From NCBI GenBank assembly GCA_026712885.1, contig JAPOPO010000264.1:1-6425 (forward strand): a DNA stretch of 6,425 nt. The letters are read 5' to 3'. The stretch's first letter is position 1, and each line of letters starts with the position of its first letter. The notes below the pieces were generated by a model. That model had not been told where the DNA came from. It worked only from the letters and a program-made list of their open reading frames with translations, and ran no database searches. This document shows, piece after piece, positions 1 through 6,157 of this stretch. This DNA comes from Rhodospirillales bacterium. GTDB lineage: Bacteria > Pseudomonadota > Alphaproteobacteria > UBA828. Both the position numbers and the translations under genes were made by a program.

Positions 1-82
1 AAGAGCTCCTGACCCCGGCGCTTGAAGGTTCTTCTTGATGTCGCGGTCTCGCCGCGCCTGCGGCGCCCGCTCCAGGGTCGGC
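1..82. repeat. Direct repeat, left copy (5' end of toxin-like gene)
   Basis: Bases 1-76 are identical to 163-238. After one mismatch (77 versus 239) the match continues for five more bases, to 82 and 244. The offset is 162 bp, a multiple of three. The copy contains 21 bases upstream of the TTG start and the first 18 codons of the DUF5615-type gene. It begins at the window edge, so its true left end is not visible. The simplest reading is a 162-bp tandem duplication whose other part lies left of base 1. Confidence 0.95.
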
Positions 83-174
83 GCCCCAGGGCGGCGGAGG
101 CCGTCCTGCGCGCGGGCGCAAGCGCGGTCCGCGAAGCCGCCGCTCGAAGTCTCGGCTGTGCCAAGAGCTCCTGA
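22..174 (+). pseudogene. Truncated 5' copy of the DUF5615-type gene
   Basis: A TTG start at 22 opens the same 18 residues as the intact gene (MKVLLDVAVSPRLRRPLQ). The reading frame then passes into unrelated sequence for about 32 codons and stops at TGA 172-174. The acidic residue of the second motif and the TTDK segment of the family are absent, so no working PIN-like fold is expected. The non-repeat part (about 83-162) has fairly GC-rich third positions in this frame and could be the C-terminal end of a former upstream neighbour. That would put a stop codon nine bases before the intact gene's start. Whether anything is made from it is unknown. Confidence 0.6.
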
Positions 175-244
175 CCCCGGCGCTTGAAGGTTCTTCTTGA
201 TGTCGCGGTCTCGCCGCGCCTGCGGCGCCCGCTCCAGGATCGGC
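163..244. repeat. Direct repeat, right copy
   Basis: This is the second copy of the repeat at 1-82, running into the intact DUF5615-type gene. In both copies a TGA in a neighbouring frame (23-25 and 185-187) overlaps the TTG start by two bases. This arrangement is common for translationally coupled genes, although no upstream partner can be recognised here. Confidence 0.95.
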
Positions 245-522
245 TCGAAGGCGCTGCCGTGGAGACGGTCGCGTTCCGCGGGTGGCGCGCCCTGCGTGAC
301 GACCAATTGCTGGCGGAGGCGGCGAAGCACGGCTTCACGGCGCTGGTGACGACCGACAAGCGCATGGCGGGTGAGCAACGCCATTCCGCCATCGCCATCG
401 TCGCGGTAGACGACAATCGCGTTTCCCGGCTGACAGCCGCGGTGCCCGCTATCGCGGAGGCGATCCGGGGGACCGGTCCCGGCGAGAGCCGCATCGTCGC
501 CGTGGCCGATCCGCACCGGTGA
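184..522 (+). CDS. DUF5615-type PIN-like protein, putative toxin component
   Basis: This 112-residue protein resembles the DUF5615 PIN-like family, whose members are often toxin halves of VapC-like pairs and are presumed nucleases. Visible landmarks are an N-terminal strand ending in LLD (D6), a GWRALRDDQLL segment (D39/D40) matching the usual GW-x-GL-x-(N/D)-x-LL motif, and LVTTDKRM (D58) matching the usual T-x-DK/RN motif, followed by a hydrophobic strand and an alanine-rich C-terminal helix. The TTG at 184 is chosen because it gives exactly the family's MKVLLD N-terminus; no good Shine-Dalgarno sequence precedes it. The normal LLDEN motif reads LLDVA, so one acidic or polar active-site position is changed. 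DUF433-type antitoxins usually sit just upstream, but none is visible. Family assignment is from recalled motifs; activity is uncertain. Confidence 0.72.
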   Translation: MKVLLDVAVSPRLRRPLQDRLEGAAVETVAFRGWRALRDDQLLAEAAKHGFTALVTTDKRMAGEQRHSAIAIVAVDDNRVSRLTAAVPAIAEAIRGTGPGESRIVAVADPHR

Positions 523-682
523 GGCGGCCTGCCGCGGCACGGCATCCGGGTCTCCTTGCACGGCCGCGCCGACCCGGCCAGCCCGTGGTTCACTCCCTCG
601 CGAGCAATTTGGGAGGGCAGAACTAGTCGGCTGGCGCGCGGACCCTCATCCACCCCGCGGCCGACCGCCTCGCTTCCGGCCC

Positions 683-3600
683 CTACATGCTCGAGGACGG
701 CCCCCTGTCGATGCGCTGCGAGCGCGTCCGGTGCTGCGGCGTGAACCTCTCCATCCGGGAGACCGTCTCGCGCAGGGATCCTCTGCTGCCCTTCAAGCGG
801 TCAAGATGAGCACCGTAGATGCCGGGGTCGTCGAGGATCGCCCTGCCCTCGCCGGCCAGACGCTCGTTGCGCTCCAGCCAGTCCGGCCACGAAGGCAGCT
901 CCTCGGGGCGGACGCCGAGAGAGCGCGCGCGGCGGGCGAGGTCGTCGAAGCTCTGCCAGTGCCGGTCGGCGGCCTTGAGCCAGTCCTGCACGCGGCCGCG
1001 CGCCCGGTGGTGCGCGCGGTAGCGGTCGACCATGGCCTGGAGACGCTGGCGCGGTTCCGCCGGCACTCGCTCGTTCTCCGCGAACGCCGCGATGCGCCGG
1101 ACGAGCTCCGCCGCCCCGTCGAGATCGTAGGGGGAGACGCCGGCCCGTTCCGCCCGGCCGACGTGCCTGCTCCAGTCGAGGCGCAGGTTGCTGTACTCGG
1201 TGGGCGAAACCGCCGGCGGCCCGGTCTCGCCGGCCTGCCGTGCGGTTGCGGGGCGCTCGGGAGGACGGGCCGCCGTCTCGACCGGCTCGACTGCGGGAGC
1301 GACCTCCTGCGCCCTCTCCGGCGCCTCCTGCCGCGGGTGCGCGGCCCTCGCGGCGGCGGCGCGGCGGTAGCTGCCCGCCCGGGCATACACTGCCCCGAAC
1401 TCTTCCATCTTGCCGTGGCCGATCCCGGCGCGATCGGCCAGCAGCCGCTCGAAGGTCTGCGGACGGGCCCTGAACGAAGCCGCCTGCTTCATCAGCACGC
1501 CGTGGCGGTCGAGGGTCTCGCGGAATGCGGGGCTGAGCGCAACGGCGTCGCCTTCCTGCCGGGCGCGCTCGCGCAGCTTGTCCCAGGCCGCCAGAACCTC
1601 GTTACGCTCGGACGCGAAAGCGTCCACCGCCGCGCCGTGGCGCCAGTCGTTGACGGCATGACGGATTTCCCGGGCGATGCGCACGAGCGCGTTGTCGTTG
1701 GCGGCTGCGCGATCCTCGGCCGTCCCTTGCCGCGTCTCTCCGGTGCCGCGCCTGCGATGGTGCGTCTCCTCCCGCGCATCCCGCCACGTGCCGTCCGAGA
1801 CGTAGTCGAGCGCCGCCTCCTTGGGCTGCGAGCGCGACCAGCGGTCGGCCAGATACGCCCGGACGTCGCTGTCGGTGACGGGCATGTCGGCCTGGTCCTC
1901 GGGCCTGTGCTCGGCGATGTCCAGGGCGAGCGGCGCACGGTTGACGTAGATGTCGAGCGCCTCGCGGTGCCGGGTCGCGGCGGGATAGATGGTCTCCCGC
2001 GCCGGCCTGTCGTCCACCAGGAGGAACGCCCTGTCCACGGTCAGCCCCTGGGCCGAGGCGATGGTCATCGCGTAGCCGTAGTCGAGGCGGATGTTGTCGT
2101 GCCAGTCGCGGATCTCGTCATGGCGGAACGCGACCTGCCGCCCGTCGTCCGTGCGTGCGGTAATGTGAACCGAGAACTCCGGCCGGTGACGGTCTGCGTC
2201 GGCCTCCAGGTCCTTCCCGGCGGCCGTCCTGTTGCGCGCCTTGCGCGTGACCGCCGCCTCTTCGGCGCGCCTCACTTCGAGGTCTTCGACCGTGACCACG
2301 GTGCCGTTGAAGAGCTGCTTCTCCCACTGGGTGGCCCCGATGCGGATGCGGTCGCCGACCGCGACCTCCAGCGGCTCCGTCAGGCGCCCGTCCAGGTCCC
2401 GGCTTACCTCGATGACGGCGCGCTTCGCGTCGGGGGTTTGCGCAAGCATGCGCTGCCGCATCAGCCACGACAGCGCCCGGCCCTCCGCCTTCGTGCGGGC
2501 GAGCACGACGGTGGACGTGCCGGGCTGTGCGCGCACGTGGCGCTCCCAGTCGTCCACGAGACGGGTCAGGGCCTTCTCCTCGTCGTGGCAGAGATGGAGC
2601 CGGTTGCGGACATGCCACGCCTCGATCGCCTTCTCCGCCTCACCGTCTCTGAGCGCTTCCGACACCGCCACCTGCCACGGCGTGAACACCGGTTTCCTCT
2701 CCATCGCCTCGTACTCGGCGAGGATGCTTGTTCGCTCTTCCTGCGAGGTCAGCCCCGCCCGGAAGCGTGCCTGCTCCGGCGTCTCCCCGTGGACGTGGAC
2801 GAGAACGTCCTCGAGGTCCGCCCTCTGGCGCCTGATGCGGTCGACGCGGATGCTGCCTGCGACGTCGCGGATCAGCCTGAGCCCGGGCCCCGCCTCCACC
2901 GGCTGCTGCTGCCGAGTGTCGCGGGCGGACACCACTTTCGCTCCGTGACGCTCGGAGAGCTGCAGGATGTGGTGCGCCTGGCGGGTCGACAGCATCCCCG
3001 CCTCGTCCACCACGATCAACGTGTTGCGGCCGATCTCAACCTGCCCCTTGGCCGCGAGCTTCAGCAGCTTGTCGACGCAGTAGGCGCGCGCGTCGCAATC
3101 GTCGCCCAGCGCCACCGCCGTTCGCCAGGCGACCGCCGTCGGCACGATCTCGTAACCGTGCTCCCTGTGAAGGTCGGTGATGGGTCTCAAGGTGGTGGTC
3201 TTTCCCGACCCTGCGGCGCCCTCGATCACCGCCACGCGCCCGCCCTTGATCGTCGCATGGCGGATCGCCAGCGACTGCTCCTGGCTCAGGGGATAGCCGT
3301 CAGCCAGGAGCGTCTCCACCTTCTCCTTGACCGCCTCTTCCGGCAGGTCGTGGCCGGTATCGGCGGCCATGGACGCCGCCATGTCGCGCACCGCCTGCTC
3401 CAGCCCCAGGTTGTGCCGAGTGGAATAGACCTCGGTGTGGACCATGCCGGCCTTGGATTCGGGCGTTGGCTTCTTGGGCTCCAGCCGCTCGATTTCCGGG
3501 TTGCGGCGCAGACGCTCGATCGCCGTCCCCACCGCCTCCCGGCCCATCAGACCCGCCGCCGCGTTCGCGGCCGCCTCCACCATGTCCGGGCGTCGGAACA

Positions 3601-4618
3601 CCGCCTCCTCGCGCGCGAGATGGGCGGGAAGGTCGTCGAGACGGTCGGTCAGCTCACGAATGGCCTCGCGGCCGATCTTCACCTCGTGCCCGGGCACCGA
3701 GGCAATCAGCTCCCTGCGCTCCACCAAGCCCTCGGCCTCGCCGCGCCAGCGCCGGTGGCGTACCTCGGGATCGTTGTCGTGCGACTTGCCCTCGCGCGTG
3801 ATCTTGTTGACCCCCGCCATGCGGGACGCGTTCCCGAGCGCGGAAATACCGAGCTCGCCCGCCATGGCGACGATCGCCTTGCGCCGCTTGGACCAGAAGG
3901 CCTTCAGATCGTCCGGCATGCCGGCGATGCGGGTGAACTCGGTGTTGGGCCCGTACTGATCCATCCGGACCCCGAGGCGCTGTTGCAGCTCCCACGCCAT
4001 GTTGGCCCGGAACATGGCGCCGGCCGCCTTCTTCCAGCTGTAGACCGGGTACTGGTGGTGCGCCCGCCACTTGCCGTCTTCGCGGGTCCTCGCGACGTTG
4101 AAGATCGTGCAGTGGACGTGAAGCTGCGGGTCGTTCTCCCGGCTCGTGCCGTGGACGAAGGTGGCGCCCATGAGGTCGGCCTTGGCGGGCCGGCTCACGC
4201 CGCGCTCCTGAACGCGGGTATAGTTGCAGTACCTGAGTACCGTGTCTTCGAGCGCAGCGCGCGCGGAGGCCGTCGCCATCGCCTCGATCTTCAGGCGCAT
4301 CTCCGGCTCGGCGATGGCCCAGAGCGCGGACACGCTCTTGTCCACCGAGAAAGTCATGTCCACGCCGGGGGAGCGGTGGGTGCCGCCGGCCCCGCGCACC
4401 AGCTTGCCGGTCCCGTCGGGCGCGAAGCCATTGTAAAGGCGCTGAAATTGACTGGAGTCAACCTTGACCCCGTCCTCCAGGCCGAACAGGCCCTCGGGGT
4501 TGAACCAGGCGCCGTCCGGCTCCTCTCCGGCCGTGTAGTACTCGTTGGGATGCCGGAAGGAGCGCTGGCTCTCCAGGTAGTATTCGGCTGACGCCATCTG
4601 GCCGATGGTGGCTACCAT
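683..4618 (-). CDS. mobF: MobF family relaxase-helicase (TrwC/TraI type)
   Basis: This 1311-residue protein is a bifunctional conjugation enzyme that nicks and covalently binds the transferred strand at oriT, then unwinds it. The N-terminal relaxase domain (about 1-300) has paired tyrosines Y13/Y14 and Y27/Y28, the HRSPGVDMTFS motif (D87) with KSVS, and the three-histidine metal site H156, H167, H169 (HVH). The helicase domain has Walker A GAAGSGKTT (467-475), Walker B VVDEAGM (536-542), motif III RDTRQQQPVEAG (566-577), and late motifs around TIASAQGLTVD (852-862) and HREALDIYVNR (884-894). A Pro/Ala/Glu-rich linker (about 1085-1140) leads to a helical C-terminal domain. The length lies between R388 TrwC and F TraI. 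The ATG at 4618 is preferred over the one at codon 8; only a weak G-rich ribosome site precedes it. Motif III has R566 where GD is usual. No coupling protein gene is in view. Confidence 0.96.
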   Translation of the reverse strand: MVATIGQMASAEYYLESQRSFRHPNEYYTAGEEPDGAWFNPEGLFGLEDGVKVDSSQFQRLYNGFAPDGTGKLVRGAGGTHRSPGVDMTFSVDKSVSALWAIAEPEMRLKIEAMATASARAALEDTVLRYCNYTRVQERGVSRPAKADLMGATFVHGTSRENDPQLHVHCTIFNVARTREDGKWRAHHQYPVYSWKKAAGAMFRANMAWELQQRLGVRMDQYGPNTEFTRIAGMPDDLKAFWSKRRKAIVAMAGELGISALGNASRMAGVNKITREGKSHDNDPEVRHRRWRGEAEGLVERRELIASVPGHEVKIGREAIRELTDRLDDLPAHLAREEAVFRRPDMVEAAANAAAGLMGREAVGTAIERLRRNPEIERLEPKKPTPESKAGMVHTEVYSTRHNLGLEQAVRDMAASMAADTGHDLPEEAVKEKVETLLADGYPLSQEQSLAIRHATIKGGRVAVIEGAAGSGKTTTLRPITDLHREHGYEIVPTAVAWRTAVALGDDCDARAYCVDKLLKLAAKGQVEIGRNTLIVVDEAGMLSTRQAHHILQLSERHGAKVVSARDTRQQQPVEAGPGLRLIRDVAGSIRVDRIRRQRADLEDVLVHVHGETPEQARFRAGLTSQEERTSILAEYEAMERKPVFTPWQVAVSEALRDGEAEKAIEAWHVRNRLHLCHDEEKALTRLVDDWERHVRAQPGTSTVVLARTKAEGRALSWLMRQRMLAQTPDAKRAVIEVSRDLDGRLTEPLEVAVGDRIRIGATQWEKQLFNGTVVTVEDLEVRRAEEAAVTRKARNRTAAGKDLEADADRHRPEFSVHITARTDDGRQVAFRHDEIRDWHDNIRLDYGYAMTIASAQGLTVDRAFLLVDDRPARETIYPAATRHREALDIYVNRAPLALDIAEHRPEDQADMPVTDSDVRAYLADRWSRSQPKEAALDYVSDGTWRDAREETHHRRRGTGETRQGTAEDRAAANDNALVRIAREIRHAVNDWRHGAAVDAFASERNEVLAAWDKLRERARQEGDAVALSPAFRETLDRHGVLMKQAASFRARPQTFERLLADRAGIGHGKMEEFGAVYARAGSYRRAAAARAAHPRQEAPERAQEVAPAVEPVETAARPPERPATARQAGETGPPAVSPTEYSNLRLDWSRHVGRAERAGVSPYDLDGAAELVRRIAAFAENERVPAEPRQRLQAMVDRYRAHHRARGRVQDWLKAADRHWQSFDDLARRARSLGVRPEELPSWPDWLERNERLAGEGRAILDDPGIYGAHLDRLKGSRGSLRETVSRMERFTPQHRTRSQRIDRGPSSSM

Positions 4619-4628
4619 GAGAGCCCCG

Positions 4629-4646
4629 CCCCGGTGCTGCCCGGGG
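4629..4646 (-). promoter_or_regulatory. Leader hairpin next to the relaxase ribosome-binding site
   Basis: A perfect 6-bp inverted repeat (4629-4634 with 4641-4646, six-base loop) lies ten bases upstream of the relaxase ATG. In the mRNA its 3' arm reads CCGGGG and is followed directly by CGGGG, the only G-rich stretch that could act as a Shine-Dalgarno. The stem would partly bury it and lower translation of the relaxase. The effect is inferred. Confidence 0.4.
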
Positions 4647-4768
4647 GCGCTGCGATGGGATTTGGCTGCGGCTTTACCAGGATGGACACGTCCTGTCTCT
4701 CTCCATCGAGCGATACTGTTTCAAGATGCCCACTTCGATCCACGAATCGGGACTCGATGTCGCCTCCG

Positions 4769-4797
4769 AATAGACGATATCGGTCCCGTCATGTCAA
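4769..4797 (-). promoter_or_regulatory. Sigma70-like promoter for the relaxase gene
   Basis: On the minus strand a perfect TTGACA (-35, plus positions 4792-4797) is followed after exactly 17 bases by TCTATT (-10, plus positions 4769-4774, four of six consensus matches). A start near 4762 would give a leader of about 144 nt before the relaxase ATG. The -35 box ends four bases from the 4801-4816 hairpin, so a protein bound there could repress it. Confidence 0.6.
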
Positions 4798-4800
4798 GCC

Positions 4801-4830
4801 GCGGTCGTTAGACCGCACAGGTGTGAAGCG
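4801..4830 (+). other. Candidate oriT hairpin and nic site
   Basis: GCGGTC and GACCGC form a perfect 6-bp stem (4801-4806 and 4811-4816) with loop GTTA. Eight bases downstream (ACAGGTGT, 4817-4824) a G follows, giving GGTGT/G, which resembles the F nic sequence. As I recall it, the R388 oriT has the same geometry: a 6-bp stem, a 4-base loop and 8 bases to nic. The site is next to the MobF relaxase gene, as expected. The nick position and strand are inference. The hairpin could instead be an operator. Confidence 0.4.
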
Positions 4831-4867
4831 GATATTTCTCCATTCTCTGGTTTCGACAGGGGAGACT

Positions 4868-4882
4868 CCGTGCATGCCACGG
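4868..4882. other. Short hairpin CCGTG/CACGG
   Basis: A perfect 5-bp stem (4868-4872 and 4878-4882) encloses CATGC. It lies 51 bases to the right of the larger hairpin and may be an additional relaxosome or repressor site. It could also be chance in GC-rich DNA. Confidence 0.3.
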
Positions 4883-4886
4883 GTTC

Positions 4887-4935
4887 CATCGCAGGGACAG
4901 GGAAAGATCGCGGCGGGTGGGGCCACATCGCAGGG
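4887..4935. repeat. Direct decamer repeat CATCGCAGGG
   Basis: The decamer occurs at 4887-4896 and again at 4926-4935, 39 bp apart start to start, in the same orientation. That is close to four helical turns, so two bound proteins would lie roughly on one face. It sits just upstream of the rightward promoter and is a plausible site for the adjacent small DNA-binding protein. Confidence 0.45.
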
Positions 4936-4952
4936 GCCGAACGGGGCGTCCG

Positions 4953-4981
4953 TTGACACCGTGGGATGGTCGCGCGATCAT
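4953..4981 (+). promoter_or_regulatory. Sigma70-like promoter for the 101-residue gene
   Basis: A perfect TTGACA at 4953-4958 is followed after 17 bases by GATCAT at 4976-4981 (four of six -10 matches). The predicted start near 4988 leaves a leader of about 36 nt containing the strong ribosome-binding site at 5011-5018. Confidence 0.65.
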
Positions 4982-5010
4982 GGGACACACCAGATATAGC
5001 GGTCGAAGAG

Positions 5011-5018
5011 GGGAGGAG
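5011..5018 (+). promoter_or_regulatory. Strong ribosome-binding site
   Basis: GGGAGGAG ends five bases before the ATG at 5024. It is the best Shine-Dalgarno in the window and fixes the start of the 101-residue protein. Confidence 0.85.
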
Positions 5019-5023
5019 ACACA

Positions 5024-5329
5024 ATGGCGGCAAGGCGTTTCAACGAGACGGATATCGACTTCGAGGGCATAGACGGCGACCTGGCGAAGCTGGCGCCGCC
5101 GAAGCTGTCGCTGAAGGACGTCCTGGACCGTCTGCGAGACCGTATGGTCGAGCAACGGGCCAAGGGCGTCACGGTGGCGCAGATGCACGAAGTGCTGAAG
5201 GCACGAGGCATCGAGATCGGGGAAAGGAGCCTGAAGGCGTTCCTCGACAAGGGCGAGCTGCCGGGACGCAAGGCGGCGAAGTCCGTGGCGAATGCCACGG
5301 CTTCGGAGGAAGGCGGGGATCCGTTCTGA
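5024..5329 (+). CDS. Small helix-turn-helix-like protein, possible oriT-binding accessory
   Basis: This 101-residue soluble protein has no signal peptide or membrane segment. Residues 1-28 are acidic and variable. A helix at about 29-46 (SLKDVLDRLRDRMVEQRA) is followed by a helix-turn-helix-like unit: TVAQMHEVLKARG (50-62), a turn, and GERSLKAFLDKGE (66-78). The tail is flexible. The pattern of a long helix, then G-x-T-x-x-Q-(six residues)-L, then a second helix with a central F is like that of small relaxosome proteins such as RP4 TraK, but I cannot show homology. A consensus-like promoter and strong ribosome site precede it, and it is divergent from the relaxase gene across the candidate oriT. 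I infer that it binds that region, perhaps also repressing both promoters. It could instead be an unrelated plasmid regulator. Confidence 0.8.
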   Translation: MAARRFNETDIDFEGIDGDLAKLAPPKLSLKDVLDRLRDRMVEQRAKGVTVAQMHEVLKARGIEIGERSLKAFLDKGELPGRKAAKSVANATASEEGGDPF

Positions 5330-5349
5330 GCGCCATGGCGCGAAGCGCC
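5330..5349 (+). repeat. Palindrome and GAA-loop hairpin after the 101-residue gene
   Basis: Directly after the stop codon, 5330-5341 is the perfect palindrome GCGCCATGGCGC. It overlaps a hairpin GGCGC-GAA-GCGCC (5337-5349, 5-bp stem, triloop). No T-run follows, so it is not a classical terminator. The 13-base hairpin recurs exactly at 6158-6170. Confidence 0.8.
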
Positions 5350-5366
5350 GGGCGCGACAGGGCGAT

Positions 5367-5383
5367 ATCGCTCGAAGAGCGAT
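5367..5383 (+). repeat. GAA-loop hairpin, 7-bp stem
   Basis: ATCGCTC-GAA-GAGCGAT is a perfect 7-bp stem with the same C-GAA-G cap as its neighbours. Its stem sequence is unrelated to theirs, so the loop rather than the stem is conserved. Confidence 0.85.
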
Positions 5384-5440
5384 GAGCCGTGGGCGATATG
5401 CGATGCGGCGGACATGGGAAAGAGCGCGAGCAACGGCGAT

Positions 5441-5454
5441 GGCGCGTCAGCGCC
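5441..5454 (+). repeat. Hairpin GGCGC-GTCA-GCGCC
   Basis: A perfect 5-bp stem identical to that of the hairpins at 5337 and 6158, but with loop GTCA instead of GAA. It is an exception to the loop rule of the region. Confidence 0.7.
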
Positions 5455-5484
5455 GAGCCTGTTGCGAGGCCGCGGGGAAGGCGA

Positions 5485-5500
5485 GCCGCCGAAGGTCGGC
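5485..5500 (+). repeat. GAA-loop hairpin with one bulged T
   Basis: GCCGCC-GAA-GGTCGGC folds as six base pairs with a single unpaired T at 5496 and the usual GAA loop (5491-5493). Confidence 0.65.
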
Positions 5501-5705
5501 GAGGCGGGCGCAAGCGAGGGCGAAGCGAAGCGACGCGCCGCGATGCGCGAGGGTAATGCGTCGGGAAGAGCCGCCGGCGATGGGAGCGGAGTGACCGAGC
5601 CACGGTGGCGGTCATGCACGGATCCGACTGCCCGCACCCGCAAGCGTAGCGCGCAGCGACCGAAGGGAGCGAAGGCGCCAGGGATCGTCACCGGAACGGC
5701 GAAGA

Positions 5706-5722
5706 CCGCGAAGCGGGCTTCG
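5706..5722 (+). repeat. Overlapping hairpins CCGC-GAA-GCGG and CGAAGC-GG-GCTTCG
   Basis: Positions 5706-5716 form a 4-bp GAA-loop hairpin. Positions 5709-5722 form an alternative 6-bp inverted repeat with a two-base centre. The two cannot form together on one strand, so this is a possible structural switch or a cruciform-prone site. Confidence 0.65.
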
Positions 5723-5726
5723 TGGA

Positions 5727-5753
5727 GCCGGGCGTGGCGAAGCCGCGCCCGGC
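5727..5753 (+). repeat. Longest GAA-loop hairpin, 12-bp stem
   Basis: Arms 5727-5738 and 5742-5753 pair over 12 positions, with one G-T wobble (5735 with 5745), around a GAA loop at 5739-5741. The stem is almost all G-C. It is the strongest structure in the field and would form readily in ssDNA or RNA. Confidence 0.9.
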
Positions 5754-5770
5754 GGAATAGAGCCCGGCGA

Positions 5771-5787
5771 CCGGTCCGAAGGACCGG
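5771..5787 (+). repeat. GAA-loop hairpin, 7-bp stem
   Basis: CCGGTCC-GAA-GGACCGG is a perfect 7-bp stem 17 bases after the 12-bp hairpin. A weaker outer pairing of GCCCGG (5762-5767) with CCGGGC (5784-5789) competes with it. Confidence 0.88.
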
Positions 5788-5830
5788 GCGGGCGCCCTTA
5801 CTTTCCAATCGGACAAGCGGGGGATACCGG

Positions 5831-5862
5831 GCCGGCATCCGTCACCGATGGGGATGACCGGC
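5831..5862 (+). repeat. Bulged hairpin with 10-bp stem and 11-base loop
   Basis: GCCGGCATCC (5831-5840) pairs with 5852-5862 over ten base pairs, with a single bulged A at 5857. It lies in an island (about 5790-5960) that lacks the CGAAG repeats, has a less repetitive sequence and may have its own function, for example a small RNA or a protein site. Confidence 0.65.
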
Positions 5863-5971
5863 AGGCTGAAGGGAGCGAGTGTTCCTCCAACAAGGCTCCA
5901 AGCCATCGGGTGTCGGCGGTGTTGGATGCGATGACGGAAAGAGGGAGATCCGGGAGGGTCGACGATGGCGG

Positions 5972-5984
5972 CGCGCGAAGCGCG
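5972..5984 (+). repeat. GAA-loop hairpin CGCGC-GAA-GCGCG
   Basis: A perfect 5-bp stem with the GAA triloop at 5977-5979, the first CGAAG after the repeat-free island. Confidence 0.8.
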
Positions 5985-6157
5985 GCGGCGATTGTCGCTC
6001 GCAGAACGGCGAGCCGACGCGCTGAAGACGGAGGGACATTGGCTGAACAGGAAGCATTGGCGAGCGCCCGGCGACGGCGAGTTTGCGCCGAGCCGGACGC
6101 GAGGCCCGGTCGGGCGGCGCGGGGCGGGACGGCGGCGCCGGGAGCGCGAGCGGCGCA

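Larger units (their letters stand above)
4619..5023. other. Divergent control region, candidate oriT region
   Basis: This 405-base gap separates the relaxase gene (leftward) from the small helix-turn-helix-like gene (rightward). It has no convincing coding frame. It holds a leader hairpin, two divergent promoter-like pairs, a 6-bp-stem hairpin, a 5-bp-stem hairpin and a repeated decamer, each listed separately. In many conjugative systems oriT lies beside the relaxosome genes in just such a gap, and its binding proteins also repress the flanking promoters. Confidence 0.6.

Noticed and set aside
593..615. CTCCC and GGGAG inverted repeat in the convergent gap, as a terminator
   Set aside because: Only five base pairs, a 13-base loop and no T-run on either strand.
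632..790. A plus-strand open stretch opposite the relaxase C-terminus with nearly all third positions G or C
   Set aside because: Its third positions coincide with those of the minus-strand relaxase frame over the shared part, so the bias is not independent evidence. I recognise no family and see no start with a ribosome site.
731..4591. A plus-strand open frame of 1286 codons running the whole length opposite the relaxase gene
   Set aside because: It is codon-aligned antisense to a gene with clear relaxase and helicase motifs. GC-rich third positions remove stops from this frame. The translation has no recognisable domain.
5330..5349. Intrinsic terminator for the 101-residue gene
   Set aside because: The hairpin is good, but there is no T-run after it on the plus strand, so at most it is a processing or pausing signal.
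4978..5838. A minus-strand frame of 286 codons across the 101-residue gene and hairpin field
   Set aside because: It overlaps a gene with a much better start and reads through inverted repeats. The product is a low-complexity Arg/Ala/Pro/Ser string of the kind produced by CGAAG-rich spacers.
5414..5857. A plus-strand frame of 147 codons in the hairpin field
   Set aside because: No ribosome site, low-complexity Arg/Ala/Gly product and direct overlap with at least four hairpins.
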